Positions 1-8,852 of a stretch of 64,000 bases of DNA are shown piece after piece. A program made the position numbers and the translations under genes. Numbering within the stretch: the first letter of the stretch is position 1; each line of letters begins with the position of its first letter. The stretch lies in contig JAVHZZ010000009.1 of the NCBI GenBank assembly GCA_036250195.1, positions 41,321,824 through 41,385,823 of the forward strand, written 5' to 3'. Origin of the DNA: Mixophyes australis. Taxonomy: Eukaryota > Chordata > Amphibia > Anura > Limnodynastidae. The notes under the pieces were generated by a model. It did not search any database. It was given only the letters and a program-made list of their open reading frames with translations, and was not told the origin of the DNA.

Positions 1-731
1 TCTATCTTGCTCACTGTCTCTTAAAAACATATACATAGACCCATGCACACGGAGAGGAAAACAGATTTCATATTCCCATATAGTGGCAGACTGGCCCACT
101 GGGGTACAGGGTACATACTTGGTGCACCCAACTCAGGGTCCGTGCAAGGTTTCTCTGTAGACTAGGAAGGTTTCTCCTCCGTGGGCGGAGGACAGCTGGA
201 CAGAAGTGGAGGGTAGGGTGCCTCACTGTCTAATGAGTCACTGAATGACTCAATCACAGTGACATCACTCATAATGACTGGGACCGATCCAGGTAACGTA
301 AAAGACATGCACTAGCTACTTGCATTGGATGTGAATCTAAATATATCCACGGCCACCGCTAGCATTAAAACAACTAATAATGTCCCATTCAGACATTATT
401 CATATTTTTAACTCGCCTCAGAGGTAATCCCAGAGACCGATGCCCTAGACAGCTGCCTAATGCTGGAAGTGCCGGCCCTGGCCCAACTGCCAGGTGTACA
501 TAGGGACAATATGGCAAATAACTTGCCAGGCTGGTCCTATAATGGACAGCCTGCTCAGGCCTGAATCAAATGGAGACTATCTTCCTCTTCCTTCTTTCAT
601 CTAGAAGGGGGTGGAGCTACATGGCCCAGGCCCTGCTGCTCTACCTGGTGGATGAAACCTCCTTTGGGACTAACGACCTCATTGTTGATACCTCCTCTTT
701 CCCCTCTCCTGTTTTCACACCCTCTCCACAG
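1..731. other. Unassigned DNA
   Basis: I recognise no gene or full repeat here. About 60-250 reads like a decayed short interspersed repeat (a tract on the theme of a cagactggcccac motif, which recurs loosely near 22320-22480), but no boundaries can be drawn. A pyrimidine-rich run at about 695-729 leads into the possible exon that follows. Confidence 0.4.
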
Positions 732-791
732 GGCCTGCAGAGGCTTTCAAGAAGTAGACAAAGAAATCCCCCACAAAATTCTACAGAAAAG
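732..791 (+). other. Possible internal exon of an unknown host gene
   Basis: A long pyrimidine tract ends in CAG at 729-731 and a strong donor (AAAAG/GTAAGTG) starts at 792, leaving a 60-nt segment. Two frames are open through it. One reads G-L-Q-R-L-S-R onward for exactly 20 codons; the other gives a mixed, acidic/basic peptide containing E-V-D-K-E-I. I recognise no protein family. No partner exon is evident nearby, so this may be chance. The splice-site quality on both sides is the only support. Confidence 0.25.
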
Positions 792-825
792 GTAAGTGTG
801 ATTAATCACTGATTGTTAATAAACT

Positions 826-1165
826 ATGTGTGTTAATATATTGTAGGGACTGGTGTGTATGTGAAAGGTTAACATACTGTCGGTATTGGTGTGTTTGTGT
901 GTATGTAAAGTGTTAACACACTGTGGGAACTGGTGTGTTTATGTATGTAAAATGGTTAACATACTTTGAGGACTGGTGTGTTTGTGTATGTAAAGATTTA
1001 ACATACTGTGTCTATGTAAGGTGTTAACATACTGTGAGAACTGGTGTGTGTATGTAATGGGTTAACATACTGTGGGTACTGGTATGTGTATGTAAAGGGT
1101 TAATATACTGTGGAGACTGGTATGTGTATGCAAAGGGTTAATTTAGTGTGGAGAATGGCATGTCC
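826..1165. repeat. Minisatellite, gttaacatactgtg-type units
   Basis: About eight to nine direct repeats of a variable 25-46 bp unit are seen. Each has a gttaacatactgtg core followed by ggactggtgtgt and a gtatgtaaag tail. Units drift progressively along the array, as in an old minisatellite. No coding role is apparent. Confidence 0.85.
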
Positions 1166-2140
1166 TTTTCCCTGCTTCCACGTACCCTATTTGTAAACAC
1201 TCCCGTTCCATGCAGCCACACTGGTCAAGGCTGTCAGTCTCCCCATGCTACAGATGGCCCTGTCAAAACATTTCTCCTTTCTTCTGCCAAACATCCTCTG
1301 TTGCTGCACATCACCTACCTCCATTCTACACTCTCACACTGTTGTTGTTCTCCCTGCACTACCAAAACATTTTAAATCAAGCTAATACTTTAGTCAGCAG
1401 TGACATTTTTATTGAGTTACCTACCAGAAAATCAAGGTAACTCTTCATAGTCTTCAAAGCTTTCACAGTGACCTGAAATGAAAGCCTTCTCACCTTTCTG
1501 TTAGTCATTCCAAATAAGCTTACGCGTGACCTGTAAACACACTTCATGAACGTTTGCTGCTACTGCCACTCCCATAAAGATTTGGCAACTGGCAGCAAAT
1601 AATTCTATATGAATTAAAATGAATACATGATCCACACTTCTCATTGTTGTTGTGATTGTAAAAACTCCTTTCCATTTAAATAACATTATACATAATATTT
1701 AAAATATCTTCATACTTATCAATGCTGTAACTTAACAGCTCCCCTATTATGAACAGCATAGAAATATTACACGTGGCATAGTCCAAAAAAAATCTATGCC
1801 CATTTACCCGAAAATAAATAGATATGTACATCCAAATGTAAATGAACCCTTAAGCGCTAAAGTAACTATGATACTGCCAAATTAGATGCACTATGCCAGC
1901 ACATATTTTATGACCTCTACTTTTTCCTTAGATGTACTAGTCTATTTCTACTTAGTTCTAATTATTGTTATTTACCTAGAAAGAGACTACTCTAAAATCA
2001 CTAATTTGATTTTCCATTTGACCTCAATTCATATCAGCAGCTTACCTGAACTTGCAATAGGTCATCTCTACTATTTCACAAAAATGTTTTGAAACAAACA
2101 CCCTACTTCTTGTAGACAGTTTGAAAAGAGGTGGGTTGTT
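1166..2140. other. Unassigned AT-rich DNA
   Basis: No recognisable coding region, repeat family or RNA gene. Only short frames without family resemblance are present. Confidence 0.4.
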
Positions 2141-2144
2141 ACTA

Positions 2145-3291
2145 TCATGATCCGGGCCCACTGATCACTTGGTCGGGTTCCCGGTTCACTTACCTTAGGA
2201 GTCCCCCGCTGGTGGTCTCCACAGCGGAGGCACTGCTACCCTGACGATCTGTGCCATCTTGGATTTCCTATAGGCTAGTGCCCTCTATTGGCTGTATTAT
2301 TTAAAACACCTCTTTCTTTCAGTCTGTGTTAGTCTCTTCTTGTGTCTACTGGACCTGTTCTGGATCTCCTGTTCCATTCTACTTCTACCGCTATAGTGTC
2401 CTGAACTTTACTCAGACCTCCGCAGTATTCCGATCGCAGTTCTATTTATTCTGCTATTTCTGATATACTGATTTGAACTTTGTGTGAACCTATGCTGCCT
2501 ATTGTATATTCTGCCTGATCCAGTTCCTGTGCTCCCTAGCACATCTGGACATAAGTTTACACCTGGCCACATATCCTGTTTCCCTTCTACATCTGCTACA
2601 GTGTCCTGGATACTATTGGATTTCTGTTGCCTATTATGGTATCCCACCTGATCCAGTTCCTGTGCTCCCTAGCATATCTGGACCTAAGCATACACCTGGC
2701 CGCAGATCCAGTTCCCCTTCTACATCCGCTACAGTGGCCTGGATTCTATTGGGCCTCTGCTGCCTAAGGTGGTATTTTGTCTGATCCAGTTCCTGTGCTC
2801 CCTAGCATATATGGACCTAAGTATACCCCTGGAAGCAGATCCTGTTTCCCTTCAACATCCGCTACAGTGTCCTGGATACTATTATACCTCTGCCGCATAC
2901 AGTTGTTTTCCCTCTGATCTAGTTCCAGTGCTCACTAGCATATCTGGTCATAAGGATACACCTGGCCACAGATCTGTGTATTCTGCTATACCTGCCATAC
3001 TGTTCTGAACATTCTCTGGACTTCTGCTGCTATCTGCGGTGATTCGCCTCATCCGGTGCCTGGTTATGAAATACTCTCTTTAGTATTTTTTCTACTACCT
3101 TGTACCTACCTGTGCAACTTCCATTTCTCCTATACTGACTTGGAGAGACGCGATCCTGCGGCACAAAGCTCATATCCCCTGTAGGGGTCTCTGGTGAAAA
3201 CCTCCTGTGTCGCTAGACTCCACACCTCCCAGGAGGTTTCACTAAACCTGGCAAGTCTAAAGGTCCTACCAGCCCCCTGAATTGGGACAAT
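2145..3291 (+). mobile_element. Solo LTR of a Ty3/Gypsy element (approximate limits)
   Basis: The segment has the texture of the Gypsy LTRs elsewhere in the window: a pyrimidine-rich body full of ctgatccagttcctgtgctc-type tracts, then near 3155-3205 a block about an agcaaagcccatatcccc-like motif and a ggtccctggtgaata-like motif. The same block occurs in the LTRs at 18690-18790 and 60780-60830. No gag or pol follows, so I read it as a solo LTR. The left edge is estimated and the right edge is placed at a gggaca terminus. Confidence 0.5.
2480..2960 (+). repeat. Tandem ~120-bp repeats inside the solo LTR
   Basis: About four direct repeats share a block reading approximately ctgatccagttcctgtgctc, then ccctagcatatctggaccta, then acacctggccgcagatcc and a ctacagtgtcctgg segment. 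The units differ by scattered substitutions, which suggests internal duplication in an older LTR. Confidence 0.75.
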
Positions 3292-3356
3292 TTCTTTGTT
3301 TCCTTCATTATTAGTGGTGAAGAAAAGAAAACTTGTAGATAACAAAACTAGCAAGA

Positions 3357-3510
3357 TTCATCATCATCATCATCAACATTTATTTATATAGCGCCAGCAA
3401 ATTCCGTAGCACTTTACAATTGGGAACAAACATTGATAAGACAATACTGGGTAATACATACAGACAGAGAGATAAGAGAACCCTGCTCGAAAGCTTACAA
3501 TCTATGGGAT
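3357..3510 (-). mobile_element. L2-like LINE/SINE 3' tail
   Basis: A (tca)n microsatellite leads into atttatttatatagcgccag, then a gtagcactttacaat segment and aagcttacaatc. Read on the minus strand this is the characteristic end of L2-family LINEs and the SINEs that borrow their tail: a short gcgct stem region, then tataaataaa, then a trinucleotide tail. It is 5' truncated to about 150 bp and non-coding. Confidence 0.7.
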
Positions 3511-4980
3511 TACATACTTTACACCTGTGCAACCTTTTCAGATGAATGATGATGTAAATGTCTCTGCTTTCCTTGGTCCTACTCTCATATGGTATGGCTG
3601 TACCCACTAAGTGTTCTTTTTCTTCATTGGTGAAACATATAAGAAGATTACTCTTACACATATTTTGGTGACTGCAAAAAAAAATTCTCATTAGTTTGGT
3701 AAGCATGTTTTTAACTTTATTTTATTAAATCTTTTTTTTAAAGGATGTCTAAAGTTTTCCCCAAACTTAAAGAACTGCAGTCGTCATGCATATGTATGGA
3801 AGCTTCTGTAAAGCCTACTTTGTAAAACAAAAGTCCATCTTTGTATGTAAAGCCCTCTGGAAGTTTGCTTCTTATTAGTTCTCTTACGTCATTCCTTAAC
3901 AGGAAAACTATTTATGCAAGACTGAAGTCAGTCTTTAAAATGGACATCATCTGTAGAAGTGGGAAATTCATTCAAATCATTATAAGCCCTGTAAATTATT
4001 TAATAACTTGCTGTTAAATCATTCCTCTATACAGTTTATTTTTGTGAGTGGAAATTTCTCTATAGTATAATATCCTTTGGTTAGGTAAAGTACTGTGTAA
4101 GGGCTTTGATATAGCCTGAAGTGGCTCTTTACTACAGTCCCTAGAGGCTTAGGAATGTTTAACTTTAGTGTGGTAGGAAGGAAAAGGAAACAGCAAAAAA
4201 ATGTAGTAAGTAAATGAGGGCAATAACTATTTTTTTTATAGTATGCAAAGACAGAAAGTTTGATTATAATATCAACTTCAAGTTATGTCACTTTCACCAT
4301 GAGGAACTCAAATGACCTTTTGGTAAACCTGCAACCTTTATTCCACTAATAAAAAACTCAGTCTAAACATCTCGCCAAGCTACTAAAATTTATGTTCAGC
4401 GTCAACTGTTCCATTCAGAATTTTATTTCAGCCTATATAAAATATTGGAAACTTGTGAGCTTCGCCCACCCATACAGTCCATTTTCCTACCTGTTGAAAA
4501 ATGAAATATGAACCCTTCATATATTCTAGATAATGTTACACTTCATACAGTTGAGAACGTTGGTATATATTAGTTTCTCCTCAACAGTTTGCTCTCTGTT
4601 GTGAAACTTTATGAAGTTTTGAGCTGAACATCGCACTTATCCTTTGAACTTGTCAGTTTTCATTTTAAGGGCTTGACCTCTTGACAGAATTGCATGTGAA
4701 TACAAGTACCATCTGCTTTAAATTTGTGAATTTTCAATTCAAACTGAGTATACATGCTATGGTTAAAGCATGGCATATCAAGAGCTGGATTAAGACCAAA
4801 TGGTGGGGTGCCCATCTTTGATCCACTTAGAGTCCTTGCACATGATCATACCAACTCTGTTCATTTGTGATTATTTCCCATATTGCACAGCTCAATTGCA
4901 ATCAGCCTTTTAACATAGAACCAACTGGCAGACATGTTGCACAACCTCCAACAGACACATAACACAGACATCACCATCAT
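3511..4980. other. Unassigned DNA
   Basis: AT-rich sequence with only short frames. I see no repeat family, RNA gene or conserved coding motif. Confidence 0.4.
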
Positions 4981-4982
4981 TA

Positions 4983-5178
4983 TGTACACATACCTCCTAA
5001 CATTTAAAATCCCAAAAGAGGGACAAAATAAGCTATTCTGTCCTGTCCAAACTCTGCCCACAAATGGGACCATTTAGGTAAAACTCCACCCACATTCCTG
5101 TTAAACCCCATATCTTTTGTGGTTGGCGAATTGGGATGTCCATCCATAATCGGGACCATTGGGAGATATGTGCACAGA
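4983..5178. mobile_element. MITE-like element with imperfect terminal inverted repeats
   Basis: The left end (acacatacctcctaacat) and the complement of the right end (cacatatctcccaatggt) match loosely. Between them are the aaagagggacaaaat and atcgggaccattggga tracts typical of a short DNA-transposon derivative common in amphibian and fish genomes. It does not encode a protein. The superfamily cannot be fixed from this copy because no clean target-site duplication is visible. Confidence 0.45.
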
Positions 5179-6094
5179 CCCCACAAACTTCACACTGCAT
5201 TCAAAACAGCACACCTTGTTGTCAACTATAATACATGGTCCTGTTATTGTCAGTCATTTGGGGCACTTCAGATAAGCAAATAATTCTTATTTTCTTAATG
5301 AGCACAGAAATTATTATTTATCATCTATTATAGCTTTTATAATACTTAGAAGCAATTCACAAGAATCAAGTATTATTAGTTTTTAATAAAATAAGAACTG
5401 CTAATCAATTATACTGTATGTTGTGTCCTGTTTAGCGATTATTTCTTCTATGTTTATATACTTTTTAATAATGATGGTTTGTTCAAATTGCACCTTTTTT
5501 CACTACACACATATTTACTCCTAATGCACATCTGAACGCATATGTGTGCATTTCCTCAATTACCCTAATTGACCTTATTACTCCTAACAATTTCCTGACA
5601 ATTACATCATATGAACCCTTTCACTGCATGACCTCATCAACCTGCACTATTCCATGATAGCAATAACCCCTTTCTAACATCTTTTACAAACGAGCATTAC
5701 TTATTATATAATTTATTACATTTACAAAAATGTAAAAAGTAATCATATCACTATTATAACAAAATTCTGAATATTTTTTTACAAATGAAATCTACATATT
5801 TTTTAACATTTTTTGCTTTAATTTATATAGAAAAATGTGCACGGTGGTCTTTGATCTGCACCCAAAGAAAATAAAAATATTACATTTAAGCTTCACAAAA
5901 TTATTACATGTTATAAACAGTTACCGAAGTGGGTGTGTATACAGTGGTGTGCCATGCCGCCTCTGCTTTTATTGCCTTCATTGTAAAACTATCAAATTAC
6001 ATTCACTTACATGCATTTTTCATACTGCCACTTCCAAATTTCCATATTGCCACTCTAAATTTCCACTTTGATCACTGGTTATAAACATATCTTT
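5179..6094. other. Unassigned AT-rich DNA
   Basis: No recognisable gene or repeat. Long A/T runs occur and coding potential is low. Confidence 0.4.
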
Positions 6095-6290
6095 TAGAGA
6101 TGAGCGGGCTCAGATTGCGCTAAACCGAGCCCACCCGAACAGTGCGGATCCGACGGGATCCGAGCACTGTTCGGGTATTTCCGGTGGCCCAAAAAAATCA
6201 AACCGAGGCTATGACGTCAAAACCCGGAGTCGGATCTCGCGAGACTCGGATTGCGGCCGCCATCTTCACTCGGGATATGATTTAACTGCA
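6095..6290 (+). mobile_element. Isolated hAT 5' terminal/promoter fragment
   Basis: It begins tagagatgagcgggctc, the same terminus as the end of the hAT element at 55945 read on the minus strand. The sequence is CpG-rich and loses resemblance after about 6290, so only the transposase-promoter end of a BED-finger hAT remains. It contains a palindromic CRE (TGACGTCA, 6212-6219), a perfect TCTCGCGAGA (6235-6244) and GCCGCCATCTT (6256-6266). No coding sequence follows. Confidence 0.75.
6235..6266 (+). promoter_or_regulatory. TCTCGCGAGA and AAGATGGCGGC core-promoter motifs
   Basis: TCTCGCGAGA matches the known BANP-type CpG-island promoter motif. GCCGCCATCTT is the reverse complement of the YY1 consensus AAGATGGCGGC. 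Both lie within the hAT terminal fragment, and related motifs are present in the corresponding end of the intact copy (55757-55767 and 55796-55805). Motif identity is seen directly; transcription-factor binding is inferred. Confidence 0.55.
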
Positions 6291-6917
6291 GGTCGGTTCT
6301 TCTTAACCATCTCTATCTTGGTTTTTATCATGTTTTTTCTGTTGTATGTTCTTAGCAGAGTTTGTGTTTTGTTTTAATTTGAGCATAATGTTTAAATTCC
6401 ATAGTGATGCAGAGAAAAAATACATAGTCACCTCATTGTAGATAAAAAATATGAAAATAAGGCAAAATTTCAAAATATTGTTTCATGAACTTTGGAATAT
6501 CACATTGTTACTTAATCTCCATAAGTGATCAAAGCTTACAGTGCATATCAAAATGTATCAGAAGGGGCATTGTGAGTACATAGTGGTACTGCTGGATTTT
6601 GCCTAGTAGTAGAGCTGGCTTTGTGGTACTGTGCTAAGTAATCTAGTTACTGCTAGCTAGATGTATAGTGTATATAATGTTATCAACCTCTACCAGAATG
6701 TACAGTATCTTACTGTATTGAGCAGTTGTTCATTAGCTACAGTGATGTGTAGGACCATCAATAATTCAAAGTAGATTGCACCATATTTTCTTGTAACAGA
6801 GTACATTCCTCTCTCTTATATTAGTCATGCTCCCAATACATATTGCTGTTTGGTCACTGGATTTTGCAAGAGGGTCCATATATTAGATTTAAAAAACACA
6901 CTCATTGTTGAAGATAT
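6291..6917. other. Unassigned DNA
   Basis: AT-rich, with no gene or repeat family recognised. Confidence 0.4.
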
Positions 6918-6920
6918 TTA

Positions 6921-7099
6921 GGGGTAAATGTATGAACATGCGGGTTCTTCAACACCCGCGTGTTTAACGTGCTCGGCGATTAAATTTCAAGCGGCGCTGC
7001 ATTGTAAAGGGAAACTTCCCTTTACAATGCAGCGCCGCTTGAAATTTAATCGCCGAACACGCGAGTGTTGAAGAACCCGCATGTTCATACATTTACCCC
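6921..7099. mobile_element. Harbinger-type palindromic MITE
   Basis: This is almost a perfect inverted repeat. Both ends read ggggtaaatgtatgaacatg inward, and the arms meet at an ac spacer at 7014-7015. The left arm is 9 bp longer because of one insertion near 6960-6972. The element is flanked by TTA at 6918-6920 and 7100-7102, the target duplication expected of PIF/Harbinger. It has no coding capacity. A second, half-length copy lies at 34560-34662. Confidence 0.88.
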
Positions 7100-7102
7100 T
7101 TA

Positions 7103-7491
7103 GTGTTTAGTGTAAAAGTGGCATTTTCTTTGCATTTGAAACATTCTTTATGATTATGCAAATGGATTGGAGCATTTTCACAGGTATGCATATAGCTTAA
7201 AGTGTCAAGGTGGTAGTGACTGATAAAAAGTTTGTTTTGCAAAACTTGCCTTTTGAGGGATTTCAAAAAGTTGCAGATAGTGTAATTGAGTCCTACAATG
7301 AGCAGTACTGCTAAACGGAGTAGAATCTTGCCAAAACTTCAATTGTGATCCTTCCATCTGCCAGGTACAAAAAGCTCTGTACCCCAAATTCGCAATTTAT
7401 TTACTACTGCACTTTCCAGGGCTCAATTAATTAATTGTTATGATACATCAATTAATTAATTCATTCAAGCCAGACAATTGCAATAATAAAT
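7103..7491. other. Unassigned DNA
   Basis: No gene recognised. Short attaattaattc repeats precede the hAT terminus at 7492. Confidence 0.4.
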
Positions 7492-7839
7492 TAAGGGTGT
7501 GCACCGGCCACTTTTGGTGTTTTGGGTTTTGGGTTCTGATTAGCTTGAGGTTTTGGGTTCTGATTTGTTTTGCCAAAACACCCCACGAAAGGTTTTGGTT
7601 CTGACTTTGGGTTTTGGGTTCTGATTTTTTTTTAAAAAAAGCATAACAAGTGCTAAAATCCATATTTTATTTTTTTTTCACTCCTACACTATTATTAACT
7701 TCAATAACATTCATTTCCACTAATTTCCAGTCTATTCTGAACACCTCACACCTCACAATATTGTTTTTAGTCCAAAAGGTTGCACCGAGGTAGCTGGATG
7801 TCTAAGCTAAGCGACACAAGTTGGCGGCACAAACACGTG

Positions 7840-7975
7840 GCCCATCGTAGGTGGCTGTGTAGGCTTGAATGGCCTTTTGCTGCTCCTGCATCCTCTGCAG
7901 CATATAGAGGGTGGAGTTCAAGCGCGTTACTACCTCTTGTTTTAGTTGATGGCAGGGCAGGTTCATGCTTTTTTG
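7840..7975 (-). pseudogene. Displaced duplicate of a hAT transposase segment
   Basis: On the minus strand this encodes the same block as transposase DNA at about 9860-9990 (around LYMLQRMEEQQKAIQAY, with the preceding LPCHHLKQEVVT region), but it lies about 900 bp beyond the transposase stop and is flanked by unrelated sequence. It keeps the parent's orientation. A decayed version sits at 50390-50480 in copy 2, so the duplication predates the split of the two copies. Confidence 0.7.
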
Positions 7976-7979
7976 ATGT

Positions 7980-8275
7980 AGCAGGAACAGTGAACGTAGT
8001 TTAATATCTGATACTATTATTTCTGCACTGCAGGAACAGTGAACGTACTTTAAGATCTGATACTAATATTTCTGCACTGCAGGAACAGTGAACGTAGTTT
8101 AATATCTGATACTAATATTTCTGCACTGCAGGAACAGTGAACGTACTTTAAGATCTGATACTAATATTTCTGCACTGCAGGAACAGTGAACATAGTTTAA
8201 TATCTGATACTAATATTTCTGCACTGCAGGAACAGTGAACGTAGTTTAATATCTGATACTAATATTTCTGGACTG
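7980..8275. repeat. 47-bp satellite array in the hAT copy 1 3' flank
   Basis: About six direct repeats of a unit containing ctgcaggaacagtgaacgta, a gtttaatatctgatac tract and taatatttctgcact. Units differ by one or a few bases. The array is embedded between the two displaced transposase fragments. The corresponding region of copy 2 carries a different, roughly 78-80 bp unit. Confidence 0.9.
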
Positions 8276-8430
8276 CCTATTGAAGTGGAATCTCGACGGG
8301 ATTTGGTACCGGGGACACAATACCTCCATCAACCGTCTAAATTCCACTGCACAGATGGCGGACACCGGATGCACGTCTAACACCAACATAGCTGTTGCGG
8401 CCGCAATTATCCGCTTTGCCATAGGATGAT
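8276..8430 (-). pseudogene. Second displaced duplicate of a hAT transposase segment
   Basis: The minus-strand reading contains the VLCPRYQIPSRFHF block and the preceding VSAI..VEFRRLME region found in the transposase at about 10560-10690. It lies beyond the 3' end of the main frame in the same orientation. Copy 2 has decayed equivalents at 50540-50830 and 51050-51300. Confidence 0.72.
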
Positions 8431-8584
8431 TATATAGGAGTGGCACTGCAGTGGCAGACAGGATGGCAGTTTGAAAAACTAGGCCCCAAAGAGCACATAA
8501 TGCCAAAAAAAGAGTTGCAAGATGGAATTGTCCTTGGGCCCTCCCACCCACTCTGATGTTGTTGAAATAGGACATGCGCATTTT

Positions 8585-8645
8585 AACAAACCAATCATTT
8601 CAGCGAAAGGGCCTACCAAACTGTGACTGAAATGATTGGTTTGTT
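8585..8645. other. Conserved 19-bp-stem hairpin 3' of hAT transposase
   Basis: AACAAACCAATCATTTCAG (8585-8603) and its exact reverse complement (8627-8645) are separated by a 23-nt loop. The arms contain CCAAT. The same hairpin with a similar loop is present in copy 2 (51575-51638), and a solitary arm recurs at about 8778-8797. Conservation between two diverged copies suggests a role in the element's transcript or ends. Function is inferred only. Confidence 0.7.
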
Positions 8646-8852
8646 TGGACCCCCCAAAACGAGCTGGCAAAGAAAAAAAAGAGGTGCAAGATGTAAATGT
8701 CCTTGGGCCCTCCCACCCTCCTTTATGTTGTTGAAATAGGACATGCACTCTTTAACACTGCACTCTACAAAACTGTGGCTGAAATGATTGGTTTGTTTGG
8801 GCCCCCACACAAAAAAAGCTATTCATCTCTCCCTGTACAAAGTAAACTGGCT

